From contig NZ_JAGQBX010000005.1 of assembly GCF_024345855.1 (NCBI RefSeq), positions 1-64,000 of the forward strand: DNA of 64,000 nucleotides, read 5' to 3'. The DNA comes from Synechococcus sp. GreenBA-s. GTDB taxonomy: Bacteria > Cyanobacteriota > Cyanobacteriia > PCC-6307 > Cyanobiaceae. Positions 47,949 to 56,543 of this stretch are shown here, one piece after another. The notes under the pieces were generated by a model, which had not been told where the DNA came from, searched no databases, and saw only the letters and a program-made list of their open reading frames with translations. The translations under genes and the position numbers were made by a program. Each line of letters opens with the position of its first letter. Within the stretch, counting starts at the first letter, position 1.

Positions 47949-49886
47949 CTAGGTCCAGTCGCTGAGCGGGGTGGGCCGGCCGAACAGGTAGCCCTGGCCC
48001 ACCTGGCAGCCCATGGCCAGCAGCATCTGGCGCTGCTGCTCGGTCTCGATGCCCTCGGCCACCACCACCAGGCCCAGCTCCTTGAACACCCGCACGAAGC
48101 CGCGGATCAGGGTGGCGCAGCGGGCATCGTCACCGATCTGGCGGATGTACGACTGATCCAGCTTGACGATGTCCACCGGCAGCTGGCTCAGCCAGGAGAG
48201 GCTGGAGTAGCCGGTGCCGAAGTCGTCGAGGGCGATGCAGACGCCCGCCTGCTTGAGGGCCGAGAGGTCGTGGAACGCCTGGGCGTGCTCCCGCAGCAGC
48301 ACCGTCTCGGTCACTTCGATGCGCAGGCCGGCCAGGTCCACGCCGGTGCGCTGCCGCTGCTCGAGCAGCTCCTGCACCAGGGTGCCCTTCTCCAGGTGAT
48401 GGGGGCTCACGTTGATCGACAGCCGCCAGGGCCTGCCCTGGCGCTGCCACTCCCGCAGGGTGTCGATGGCACAGGCGAGCACCCAGCGCTCCATCGGCAC
48501 GATCAGGCCGGTGCGCTCGGCCATGGGAATGAACCGATCCGGCGGGATCAGGGCGCCGTCGGCCCCCTGCAGGCGCACCAGGGCCTCGGCCCCGAGGATC
48601 GCCCCGTCCTCCAGGTTCACGATCGGCTGGTAGTGCAGCAGCAGCCGGTCGTGGCGCAGGCCCTGCTCCAGCTGCTGCCGCAGGCCCACGCTCGCCTGCA
48701 CCGCCTGATCCACATCGGCGTCGTAGACGGCCACCCCGTCGCGACCTGCGAGCTTCACCTGATACATGGTGAGATCGGCGCGGCGCATCAGCTCCTCGGC
48801 CGAGGTGCGGCCGTGGGTGCACATCGCCACCCCCATGCTCATCGACAGCGACAGCTCCTCGCCGCCGTGGCGCCAGGGCTCCACCAGGCAGTCCTGCAGG
48901 CGCTGGGCCAGCTGCACCGCATCGTCCTCGCTGGCCAGGGTGTCCACCAGCACCACGAACTCATCGCCCCCCAGGCGGGCCAGGGTGTCGTGGCTGCGCA
49001 GCACGGTCTGCAGGCGGTGCGTGACCTCCAGCAGCAGGGCATCGCCGGTGGCGTGGCCGTAGCGGTCGTTCACCTCCTTGAAGCGGTCGAGATCGCAGAA
49101 GAGCAGCGCCAGCAGGCCTGGACGGCGCTGCAGCCGGGCCAGGGCCAGCTCGATCCGCTCGGCCAGGCCGCGCCGGTTGGGCAGGCCGGTGAGCGGATCG
49201 CTGAGGGCCTGCTGGGCGAGCGCCTGCTCCCCGGCCCGCCGATCCGACACATCCCGCTGCACCGACACCCAGTGGGTGAACCAGCCGTCGCCGTCGGCCA
49301 GCGGCGCCACCTTGAGCTCGATCCAGTAGGGATTGCCGGCGCAGTCGTAGTTGAGCACCTCCATGGCGGGGGAGTCCCAGCGCCGCAGGGCCGCGCCGAA
49401 GGCCGCCGTGACGGTGGGGTCGGTGTCTGGCCCCTGGAACAGGCGCGGACTGCGGCCCAGCAGCTGCTCGCGGCTGAAGCCGGTGTCGCGCAGCAGGGTC
49501 TCGTTGGCATACACAATCACCGGACCTGGCCGGTCCGTCGGCTCGGCCAGGGTGATCAACACGGCGTCCTGGATCGTGTTGAGCAGGCCCTCGAACAACT
49601 GCAGCCGCGGGTCGGCGCTGGCCTCTGCCGCCGGCTCGGCCAGCAGGCCCACCCCCACCCCATCGTCCGTGCGGAACAGGCGCAGGTGCCGTTGGCCCTG
49701 GGGCGAGGGCAGCTCCAGGTCCAGGGGCCCCTGCTCCAGGGCGTCGCGGTGCCCGGCGATCAGCTCGGCCAGCTCGGGCCACACGGCCGGCAGGGGGGCC
49801 TGCTCCAGCTGCGCCGCCCGGCTGCCGAGCAGCGCCCGGGCGGTGCGATCCACGTGCAGCACCGCCAGGGCCTCCGACACCAGCAC
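47949..49886 (-). CDS. PAS(LOV-like)-GGDEF-EAL c-di-GMP protein
   Basis: This 645-aa protein starts with an incomplete PAS (~1-90). A LOV-like PAS follows (~100-220: VYANETLLRDTGFSREQL, GRSPRLFQGPDTD, NYDCAGNPYWIELKVAPL), then GGDEF with an intact LGGDEF and EAL with GAEALVRL and LDDFGTGYSS. The LOV flavin-binding Cys is replaced by Pro. The GTG at 49886 is listed as start, but PAS-like residues (YGFLLLPGDGLVLVSEAL) continue in frame upstream, so the true N-terminus is probably further out. The 217 bp up to 50103 holds no other gene. Confidence 0.87.
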   Translation of the reverse strand: MLVSEALAVLHVDRTARALLGSRAAQLEQAPLPAVWPELAELIAGHRDALEQGPLDLELPSPQGQRHLRLFRTDDGVGVGLLAEPAAEASADPRLQLFEGLLNTIQDAVLITLAEPTDRPGPVIVYANETLLRDTGFSREQLLGRSPRLFQGPDTDPTVTAAFGAALRRWDSPAMEVLNYDCAGNPYWIELKVAPLADGDGWFTHWVSVQRDVSDRRAGEQALAQQALSDPLTGLPNRRGLAERIELALARLQRRPGLLALLFCDLDRFKEVNDRYGHATGDALLLEVTHRLQTVLRSHDTLARLGGDEFVVLVDTLASEDDAVQLAQRLQDCLVEPWRHGGEELSLSMSMGVAMCTHGRTSAEELMRRADLTMYQVKLAGRDGVAVYDADVDQAVQASVGLRQQLEQGLRHDRLLLHYQPIVNLEDGAILGAEALVRLQGADGALIPPDRFIPMAERTGLIVPMERWVLACAIDTLREWQRQGRPWRLSINVSPHHLEKGTLVQELLEQRQRTGVDLAGLRIEVTETVLLREHAQAFHDLSALKQAGVCIALDDFGTGYSSLSWLSQLPVDIVKLDQSYIRQIGDDARCATLIRGFVRVFKELGLVVVAEGIETEQQRQMLLAMGCQVGQGYLFGRPTPLSDWT

Positions 49887-50103
49887 CAGGCCATCACCCG
49901 GCAGCAGCAGGAAGCCGTAGCGGGAGGGGTCCCAGGCGCTGCGGGTGGGCGTGGGCTCCAGTGCGTCGCCCTGAGGATCGGGGGGGTGGGGGATCAGGGG
50001 GGAGTGGCGGAGTGGCGGGCCAGCGGGGTTTCGGACCGACCTTGGCCGGCAGGGTTCACCCGAGGCGTTGAGGCATTCTCAGGCCTGGACGGGTGGGCCC
50101 GGC

Positions 50104-51003
50104 TCAGGCCGGCGCGCCGCCCGTGCCCAGGGCGCCGGCGGCAACGGCACCCACGGCCGGCGCGCCATTCACCGCCACCGGGATGCTGGGCACCGGGAAG
50201 CCGTGGCGGCCGAGCACGTCCACGATCAGGCGGTTGGTGTCGAAGTAGACCTGCCAGTAGTGGTCGGTGTGGGTGTAGGGGCGCACGGCCAGGCGCGGGC
50301 CGCGCTCGCTGAACTCCAGGATCTCCACATCGGCGGGATGGCCCTCGGCCTGGTTGGGAATCGCCTTGAGGGCCTCCTGAAGCAGGGCAATGGCCTGGGG
50401 CACGTCGGCCTTGTTGTCGAGCTGGGCCACGAGATCCACCCGGCGGAAGGGGTGCACCGAATAGTTCTGGATGTTGTCGCCGAACAGCTTGCCGTTGGGA
50501 ATGATGTTGCGCACGTTGTCAGGCGACTGAACCGAACTGACAAACATGCCGATTTCCTCAACTGTGCCGGTGACGCCTCCGGCAGTGATGAAGTCGCCCA
50601 CACTGAAGGGCCGGAACACCTGCAGGAACACGCCCGCCGCGAAGTTGCCGAGCATGCCGCTCCAGGCGGCGCCAATGGCCACGCCGGCACCGGCCAGCAG
50701 GGCGGCGAAGCTGGCGGTCTGGATGCCGAAGAAGCCCAGGATCGCCACCACGAGGATCACCCGCAGCACCGCCCCCAGCACGTTCAGCAGGTAGCTGATG
50801 ACGGTGGCATCGAGGCTGCTGTGCACCAGGCTGCGGCGCAGGATGCGCAGGGCGAACTGGATCAGCCAGCCGCCCACGATCCAGAGGGCGATCGCCCCCA
50901 CCAGTTTGAAGATGAAGGGAACGACCGTGTTGGCCACGATCGCGGGCGCGCTTTCCAGCACAGAGCATTCCGCTTGGGGTGGGGCTATCTGAACCGTTGC
51001 CAC
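50104..51003 (-). CDS. MscS-family mechanosensitive channel
   Basis: This 299-aa protein has three membrane helices (~residues 20-45, 68-85 and 90-115). The third carries the Gly/Ala-rich pore pattern AALLAGAGVAIGAAWSGMLGNFAAGVF, followed by the MscS beta domain FRPFSVGDFITAGGVTGTVEEIGMF and IIPNGKLFGDNIQNYS. It protects against hypo-osmotic shock. It starts at GTG 51003. The C-terminal ~25 residues are an Ala/Gly/Val-rich tail. Confidence 0.93.
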   Translation of the reverse strand: MATVQIAPPQAECSVLESAPAIVANTVVPFIFKLVGAIALWIVGGWLIQFALRILRRSLVHSSLDATVISYLLNVLGAVLRVILVVAILGFFGIQTASFAALLAGAGVAIGAAWSGMLGNFAAGVFLQVFRPFSVGDFITAGGVTGTVEEIGMFVSSVQSPDNVRNIIPNGKLFGDNIQNYSVHPFRRVDLVAQLDNKADVPQAIALLQEALKAIPNQAEGHPADVEILEFSERGPRLAVRPYTHTDHYWQVYFDTNRLIVDVLGRHGFPVPSIPVAVNGAPAVGAVAAGALGTGGAPA

Positions 51004-51102
51004 CGGACCTTGTCAACCAGACCTCAAGGGACCCTGACTGATGTAACGCCGCAGCTGGCCTCCCTAGGATTCACTGTGTCGTTGCGGTGTGGCGTTGCGG
51101 CG

Positions 51103-51138
51103 CCGGTGCCTGCCCCGGTGCCTGCCCCGGTGCCTGAC
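51103..51138. repeat. 12-bp tandem repeat upstream of the secreted-protein gene
   Basis: CCGGTGCCTGCC occurs at 51103-51114 and 51115-51126, and as CCGGTGCCTGAC at 51127-51138. It lies 31 bases before the start at 51169, where it could affect the 5' leader. Confidence 0.7.
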
Positions 51139-51168
51139 TCTGTCCACGTCCTTGCTGTGCCCTCGCCC

Positions 51169-51507
51169 ATGGCTGATCTGAAGCGGCTGGCTGTGCTCCA
51201 CCCCCAGGCGGTGGCGAGCCCCCTGGCTGCAGTCCGGAGCTGGGGGCTGTCGTCTGCTCTGCCGCTGCTGGCCCTGGCCGCGGCGCTGCAGCCCCAGCCG
51301 GCCCGCGCCGGCCTGGGCGAGACCGTGCAGCAGTGGATCGATCGGCCCGGGTACCAGCGCAGCCAGTGCCTGGCCCTGCAGGAGGGCCGCCTCAGCTACC
51401 AGCACGGCCTGGCGAAGCTGGGGATCGAGCCCAGCACCCGGGCGAACGCCAGTCTCTATGCGCTCTGCCGCGAGGTGGGGGCGCCCTTCTTCGCCAGCGG
51501 CCGTTAG
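51169..51507 (+). CDS. Small secreted hypothetical protein
   Basis: This 112-aa protein has a signal peptide (basic start, then SSALPLLALAAALQP, cleavage near ARA-G at ~48). The mature part is about 64 residues (GLGETVQQWIDRPGYQRSQ) with two cysteines (SQCLAL and ALCREVG) that could form a disulfide. No family recognised. Its stop overlaps the stop of the YccF gene by 4 bases (convergent). Confidence 0.65.
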   Translation: MADLKRLAVLHPQAVASPLAAVRSWGLSSALPLLALAAALQPQPARAGLGETVQQWIDRPGYQRSQCLALQEGRLSYQHGLAKLGIEPSTRANASLYALCREVGAPFFASGR

Positions 51508-51914
51508 CGGCTGCGCTCCAGCGGCACCACCGCCATGCCCACCGGCGTCAGGGCGATCAGGGCCAGCTTGAGGTGCTGGATGCCGAAGGGGATGCCGATG
51601 ATCGTCACGAAGCAGGCCAGGGCGGAGCTGATGTGGCCGATCGCCAGCCACCAGCCGGCCAGCAGAAACCAGATCACGTTGCCCACCAGGCCCAGGGGAC
51701 CGGTGCCCAGGTCGCCGCGGCCGGTGAGCTCACGGCGGCTCACCGCCTCCTGGCCGAAGGGCCAGAAGGAGAAGTTGCCGATCACGAAACAGGCCCGGGC
51801 CCAGGGCAGACCCACGATCGTGATGGCGGCCACCAGCCCGGCCAGCCACCAGCCCAGGCCCATCAGCAGACCGCCGCAGACAAACCAGATGACGTTGGCC
51901 AGGAAGCGGAGCAT
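51504..51914 (-). CDS. YccF-family membrane protein
   Basis: This 136-aa protein has the double YccF motif: NVIWFVCGGLLMGLGWWLAGLVAAITIVGLPWARACF in the first half and GNVIWFLLAGWWLAIGHISSALACFVTIIGIPFGIQHLKLA in the second, each a pair of helices. The role of YccF proteins is not known. The ATG at 51914 gives the expected MLRFLANVIWF N-terminus. Confidence 0.92.
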   Translation of the reverse strand: MLRFLANVIWFVCGGLLMGLGWWLAGLVAAITIVGLPWARACFVIGNFSFWPFGQEAVSRRELTGRGDLGTGPLGLVGNVIWFLLAGWWLAIGHISSALACFVTIIGIPFGIQHLKLALIALTPVGMAVVPLERSR

Positions 51915-52016
51915 GGGTCGCGGGCGGGGCCATCGCTGGACCGCAGCGTAGGCGCGCAGAACGGAGGGGCCGGAGGGGTCTGCCCCGCCCGGTGGCCGAG
52001 GGCCCTCCCATGCGAA

Positions 52017-52051
52017 GACCGCCTGCGGAAGCGAAGCTCCTGCAGGCGGTC
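52017..52051. terminator. Hairpin downstream of the short HLIP gene
   Basis: GACCGCCTGC (52017-52026) pairs with GCAGGCGGTC (52042-52051) with a 15-base loop. It lies 34 bases after the stop of the minus-strand HLIP gene. The T-tract is weak (TCTTCGC), but the position suits a transcription end. Confidence 0.6.
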
Positions 52052-52084
52052 TGGGGGCTGATCAGCTCAGCCCGGTCGGCGGGT

Positions 52085-52231
52085 TCAGCCGAGGCCGATC
52101 TGGGTGAGGATGCCCTGGCCGGTCAGCAGCTCGGTGCCCAGGCCGATCACGAAGCCGAGCATGGCGAGACGACCGTTCCAGGTCTCGGCGAAGGCCACGA
52201 AACCGAAGCGGGAGGTGGTGGAGTCGGCCAT
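52085..52231 (-). CDS. High-light-inducible protein, 48 aa
   Basis: This short single-helix protein, too short for ordinary ORF cut-offs, reads MADSTTSRFGFVAFAETWNG followed by RLAMLGFVIGLGTELLTGQGILTQIGLG. The ETWNGRLAMLGFVIG signature binds chlorophyll. The ATG at 52231 has a normal spacing to the AT-rich region upstream (52235-52260), which probably contains the promoter. This is the second HLIP in the window. Confidence 0.95.
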   Translation of the reverse strand: MADSTTSRFGFVAFAETWNGRLAMLGFVIGLGTELLTGQGILTQIGLG

Positions 52232-52491
52232 GGTGGAGGCGAGTTACGAAACTTGAAGTGAGCGTAACACCCTGTTAAGCCGGCGGGTGTGTCGGTCGAT
52301 GCCATTGGGCCCTGGGCCTGGGTGTGGACGCTGAAGCCCGACCGGCGGCGCCGCTGCGCCTTTGACCCAGCTTCATGGGGCAATGCAACGACTGGTATGG
52401 CTCCGTGACAGGGGCGTTCCCCGCCCGTGGGGCCTGGCTAACCAGGCAGTGGAGAGCCCAGCCAACCCCGGCGGGCCACCGGAGACGCGCC

Positions 52492-53190
52492 ATGGCACCA
52501 GGCCCTACCAGCAACCGCTCCAGCGGTTCCCGGGCGAGCAGTTCCCGGGCGGGCGGCATGCCCGCCGGCGGCGCGGCGTCCAATGGCAACCGCGCCAGCG
52601 GGACGCGCTCCAGCGGAGAGCGCAGCAGCGGCGGCCATGGCCGCTGCCTCGACCCGGAGGTCGACGCCAGCGGGGGCAAGCCCAGCCGTCGCTGCAGCCA
52701 GGAGATCGTGGAGGCGGCCACCCGCTACTTCGAGGCCCACTACGGCGAGCCGATCGCCACCGGCGACGTGGCCCGTCACCTGGGCATTTCCGAGGGCTGC
52801 CTGGCGAGCAGCTTCGATCAATGCCGGCGCCGCACCCCCTTCGAGGCCCTGGAGAGCTTCCGGCTGGGCCAGCTGTTCCAGCGGGTGCGAGAGCACCCCA
52901 CCGACTCCCTGGCGACCCAGGTGCGCCAGTGCGGCCTGCCGACGCTGGCCCGCACCGATCGGCTGTTCGAGGCCAACTTCGGCATCGGTCTGGCCCCGTT
53001 CCGCCACACCAGCCGCCGCGCCGCCGAAGACCGGGCCTTCCGGGTCGCCCACCCCGACCCGGAGGATCTGGTGGTGCCCCCGGACGGCGCCCGCCGTGGC
53101 GGGTATCAGGCCACCCCGTTGGCGCGGAACCAGACCAGCAGCCGCTGCCAGCCCTCGGCGGCCTCCCTGGCGCGGAAGCTGGGGCGGTAG
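52492..53190 (+). CDS. AraC-family regulator with low-complexity N-terminus
   Basis: This is a 232-aa protein. Residues 1-65 are Ser/Gly/Arg-rich with no domain. Residues ~70-175 form the AraC double helix-turn-helix: EIVEAATRYFEAHYGEPIATGDVARHLGISEGCLASSF, then FEALESFRLGQLFQRVREHPTDSLATQV and FEANFGIGLAPFRHTS. No ligand-binding domain is evident. The ATG at 52492 has a GGAG box about 9 bases upstream. The last ~28 codons are antisense to a dienelactone hydrolase remnant, so the natural C-terminus may differ. Confidence 0.75.
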   Translation: MAPGPTSNRSSGSRASSSRAGGMPAGGAASNGNRASGTRSSGERSSGGHGRCLDPEVDASGGKPSRRCSQEIVEAATRYFEAHYGEPIATGDVARHLGISEGCLASSFDQCRRRTPFEALESFRLGQLFQRVREHPTDSLATQVRQCGLPTLARTDRLFEANFGIGLAPFRHTSRRAAEDRAFRVAHPDPEDLVVPPDGARRGGYQATPLARNQTSSRCQPSAASLARKLGR

Positions 53191-53395
53191 TCGGCGCGGA
53201 AGCCGTGGGCCGCGTCAGGGAAGACCACGATGGCGCTGCGGCTGCCGGCGGCCTAAAGGCCTGCTGCATGCGCGTCACCGACTCCAGGGGGACGCCGTCG
53301 TCCTGGCCGCCGTAGAGACCCAGCACCGGCGCCTTGAGGCGAGCCGCCTGATCGCGGGGATCGCTGGGCCGCAGGGCTGGCGAAGCCGGCGCCAA
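53106..53395 (-). pseudogene. Dienelactone hydrolase, C-terminal remnant with frameshift
   Basis: The minus strand encodes the family C-terminus in two frames: RLKAPVLGLYGGQDDGVPLESVTRMQQAF, then after a one-base shift near 53255 SAIVVFPDAAHGFRADYRPSFRAREAAEGWQRLLVWFRANGVA and a stop. The catalytic Asp (GGQDDG) and His (AHGF) regions are recognisable, but the N-terminal half with the nucleophile is missing and the cupin gene follows directly. It is a degraded gene. The 5' limit is approximate. Confidence 0.75.
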
Positions 53396-53412
53396 GGACA
53401 GCGCGCAGCCGC

Positions 53413-53835
53413 TCAGGCGGCGAGGGCCCGCCAGGCCGGCAGCAGGGCGCCCGGCACCTGGCGCGGCCGGTAGTCGCGCGGGTCGCTGGGGCCGTGGCGC
53501 AGCACCGCATTGACCACCACCGCCGATGTGCGGCCGCGGTTGATGGCGCCGTGGGGCACCCCCGGGGGGATGCACACCCAGGATGCCTCGTCCTCCCGCA
53601 GGCGAATGCGGCGCAGCTGGCGGTCCTCCAGCACCACCAGATCGATGGCGCCGCGCAGCACCATCAGCTGATCGGTCTGGTGGCGGTGGCAGAACAGTTC
53701 ACAGGCTTGGTCCGGCGAGATTTCGGCGATCTGGGTCTCGTCGCTGGGGCGGGGGGCCGAAAACAGGGCATGGCCCGATCGGGAGCGCTCCAGCGGCACG
53801 ATCTCGACCCGACGGGGGCTGGACATGGCATCCAT
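53413..53835 (-). CDS. Cupin-domain protein
   Basis: This 140-aa protein has the two cupin motifs: FCHRHQTDQLMVLRGAIDLVVLEDRQ and VCIPPGVPHGAINRG. The His residues (CHRHQ and PHG) fit a metal site. It could be a small sugar-epimerase-like, dioxygenase-like or regulatory cupin; the function is not clear. ATGs at 53835 and 53823 (MSSPRR) are both possible. The gap to the glycosyltransferase gene (53836-54078) holds no convincing gene. Confidence 0.8.
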   Translation of the reverse strand: MDAMSSPRRVEIVPLERSRSGHALFSAPRPSDETQIAEISPDQACELFCHRHQTDQLMVLRGAIDLVVLEDRQLRRIRLREDEASWVCIPPGVPHGAINRGRTSAVVVNAVLRHGPSDPRDYRPRQVPGALLPAWRALAA

Positions 53836-54078
53836 GGCAAGTCCATGAACATTCGCGACGAAACCCAGCGGCGGTCGTGCGAACCGCTACTCACCGGCTC
53901 CGCCTGTCAGGACATCCACGTGACGGTGGCGGCACTTTCTGCAGGCCCCTGGCGCGACCGCCCCCCGCGCCCTCCGCCAGCAGCTGACCAGCGGTGGAGC
54001 TGGCACTGGCACTGGCGCTGACGATCGGCTTAGCTTCGTTGCCCTGCCAGCCAGGGCGGTCGCCGCCCCCCGACGCCG

Positions 54079-56118
54079 ATGCGGCTGCCGTGGGCGGTGC
54101 TGCTGCTCACCCTGCTGGGGGGCCGCTACCTGGGCTGGCGCCTGGGCAGCACCCTCAACCTCGACAGCCCCCTGGCCGCGGCCCTGAGCCTGACGATGCT
54201 GCTGGCGGAGCTGGCGCTGCTGGCCACGGCCTTCCTGCAGCTCTGGTTCACCCTCACGCCCGATCCGGACATCGCCGCCCTCACCGAGCGGGCCGCCACC
54301 GCGCTGGAACAACGCCGCAGCCGGGATCCCGCCACGCTGCCGGCGGTGGATGTGCTCGTGCCCAGCTACGGCGAACCGCTGGAGCTGATCGGCCGCTGCC
54401 TGCGCGGTTGCCTGGCCATCGACTACCCCAACCACGTCGTGTGGCTGCTGGATGACAGCGGCCGGCCCGACCTGGAGCAGCTGTGCGCCGCCCTGGGCTG
54501 CCGCTACCTGGCCCGCGGGCAGCGCGAGCACGCCAAGGCCGGCAACCTCAACCACGCCCTGCCCCACCTCCAGGGCGACCTGCTGGCGGTATTCGACGCC
54601 GACGTGGTGCCCCAGGGCAGCTTCCTGGCCCGCACCGCCGGGCTGTTCGCCGATCCGGCCGTGGGCTTCGTGCAGACGCCCCAGAGCTACATGAACGCCG
54701 ATCCCGTGATCCGCAACCTGCGGCTCGAGCACTGGCTGATGCCCGACGAGGAGACCTTCTACCGCTGGGTGGAACCGGTGCGCCAGGGGCTGAACGCGGT
54801 GGTGTGCGCCGGCACCTCCTTCGTGATGCGCCGCTCGGCCCTGCTGCAGGTGGGGGGCTTCGAGACCGGCACCCCCTCGGAGGACCTGGCCACCGGCATC
54901 CGCCTGGCGGCCGCTGGCTACCGCAACCTGTTCGTGGGCGAGAAGCTCAGCGCGGGGCTGGCCCCCTTCACCCTGGCGGCGATGGCGCGGCAGCGCTGCC
55001 GCTGGGCCAGCGGCACCCTGCAGACCCTGCGCACCGGCGCCAGTCCGTTCACGATTCCCGGCCTGAGCCCCCTGCAGCGCCTGGCCTTCCTCGAGGGGAT
55101 CCTGCACTGGTGCAACGTGCTGCCCCAGCTGCTGTTGCTGCTGATGCCCCTGAGCATCGGCGTGCTGGGGGTGGCCCCGCTGCGGGTGAGCGGCGAGGGC
55201 CTGCTGGCCTACGCGCTGCCCTTCTACACAGCCCAGCTGCTGCTGGCCCGCTGGTTCAGCGGCCAGGCCCGCACGGCCCTGCTGCCGGAGCTCTACCGCT
55301 GGGTGTTCCTGGTGCCCCTGGCCGCCGCCGTGCTGGCCACGCTGCTGGGCAGGCCCCAGCGCTTCCGCGTCACCCCCAAGGCCCCGACCGCCGGCCGCCG
55401 GCTCGGCGCCGAGCGGCGCCTGCTGCTGCCCCTGCTGGCGATGCTGAGCCTGCTGAACCTGCTGCCCCGCGGCGGTCTGGCGCTGGCACCGATCTCCACG
55501 GCCACCCTGGCCCTGACGCTGGTGTGGGCCGCCTTCAACGGGCTGCTGCTGCTGCTGGCGATCCGCACCTGCTGGGACCGCAGCGGCGGCGATGGCACCC
55601 CCTGGTTCGCCGTGGACCGGCCCAGCGCCCTGCAGGACGCGGCGGGAGTTCCCGGGTGGCCCGTGCGGGTGCGGGCGATCAGCGCTGCCGGGGTGGAGCT
55701 GGAGCTGGTGAGGAGCGCGGCGGCCCAGGGTCAGCCACGATCCGCCGCGGGCTCTGGAGCCGCTGACACCCCACCCCGCCCGCTCACCGAACCGCTGGCG
55801 ATCGCGCTGCCTGGCCTGGCCACACCCCTGCCCCTGCGCCTGGCGGCCCGGCGGGGCCAGCGCCTCGGGGCCCTCTGGGGCGAGCTCAGCGCCGGGCAGC
55901 GGACTCAGCTGGAGCGCCAGCTCTATCAGCAGCCCGGGCTGTGGCCCCAGCGCCGGGCTCCGTTCGAGCCCCTGGCCCTGCTGGCGGTGCTGCGACGGCT
56001 GCTGCAGCCGATCCCGCCGGAGGACTGGTTTTCCCGCAGCCTGCTGCCCCAGGTCAGCGCCGCTGACCGCACCCGATCCCCCAGCCGGGCACCGGCCAGC
56101 CGGGCGGCACCCCGATGA
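54079..56118 (+). CDS. Cellulose-synthase-like glycosyltransferase (GT2)
   Basis: This 679-aa membrane protein has two N-terminal helices. The catalytic domain follows with VDVLVPSYGEPLELI, VVWLLDDSGRPD, LLAVFDADVVPQ (DxD), TPSEDLATGIRLAAAG and the acceptor-site QRCRW, then about five or six helices. A C-terminal portion (VRVRAISAAGVELEL region) faintly resembles a PilZ domain but lacks the RxxxR arginine pattern, so c-di-GMP binding is doubtful. It would polymerise or attach sugars in an exopolysaccharide. It overlaps the DUF805 start by 4 bases. Confidence 0.9.
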   Translation: MRLPWAVLLLTLLGGRYLGWRLGSTLNLDSPLAAALSLTMLLAELALLATAFLQLWFTLTPDPDIAALTERAATALEQRRSRDPATLPAVDVLVPSYGEPLELIGRCLRGCLAIDYPNHVVWLLDDSGRPDLEQLCAALGCRYLARGQREHAKAGNLNHALPHLQGDLLAVFDADVVPQGSFLARTAGLFADPAVGFVQTPQSYMNADPVIRNLRLEHWLMPDEETFYRWVEPVRQGLNAVVCAGTSFVMRRSALLQVGGFETGTPSEDLATGIRLAAAGYRNLFVGEKLSAGLAPFTLAAMARQRCRWASGTLQTLRTGASPFTIPGLSPLQRLAFLEGILHWCNVLPQLLLLLMPLSIGVLGVAPLRVSGEGLLAYALPFYTAQLLLARWFSGQARTALLPELYRWVFLVPLAAAVLATLLGRPQRFRVTPKAPTAGRRLGAERRLLLPLLAMLSLLNLLPRGGLALAPISTATLALTLVWAAFNGLLLLLAIRTCWDRSGGDGTPWFAVDRPSALQDAAGVPGWPVRVRAISAAGVELELVRSAAAQGQPRSAAGSGAADTPPRPLTEPLAIALPGLATPLPLRLAARRGQRLGALWGELSAGQRTQLERQLYQQPGLWPQRRAPFEPLALLAVLRRLLQPIPPEDWFSRSLLPQVSAADRTRSPSRAPASRAAPR

Positions 56119-56513
56119 CAAAGCACTCCAGCGGGGATGACAAGGCCAGCGGCCCTGGCAACAGTGCGGTGTCGCCCTTGCCCCACGGGGATTTCACCAT
56201 GAACGCCTACATCGAGGCCTGGAAGCGCTCCTTCGACTACACCGGCCGCAGCAGCCGCCCCGACTACTGGCTGTTCGAGCTGGTGAACATCATCGTGATC
56301 GTGGTGCTGGCCGTGATCGCGGGCAAGGTGGAGGCGATCCAGTCCCTGGCCACGCTCTACACGGTGGCCCAGATCGTGCCGCACCTGCCCGTGACCGTGC
56401 GGCGCCTGCGCGATTCCGGCAAGGAATGGCCCTGGATCTTCATCGGCCTGGTGCCGGTAATCGGCGGCATCTGGCTGATCGTGTTGCTGGTCATGCCCAC
56501 CGTTGCAGGCTGA
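56115..56513 (+). CDS. DUF805-family membrane protein
   Basis: This 132-aa protein has the family pattern AYIEAWKRSFDYTGRSSRPDYWLFELVNIIVIVVLAVIAG, then VAQIVPHLPVTVRRLRDSGKEWPWIFIGLVPVIGGIWLIVLLV: three or four helices with the conserved RRLRDSGK loop. The function of DUF805 proteins is unknown. The start could be ATG 56115 (overlapping the glycosyltransferase stop) or the internal ATG 56200, where homology begins. Confidence 0.9.
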   Translation: MTKHSSGDDKASGPGNSAVSPLPHGDFTMNAYIEAWKRSFDYTGRSSRPDYWLFELVNIIVIVVLAVIAGKVEAIQSLATLYTVAQIVPHLPVTVRRLRDSGKEWPWIFIGLVPVIGGIWLIVLLVMPTVAG

Positions 56514-56543
56514 GCACCAGCGGGCTGATCGGTGACGGGCTGA

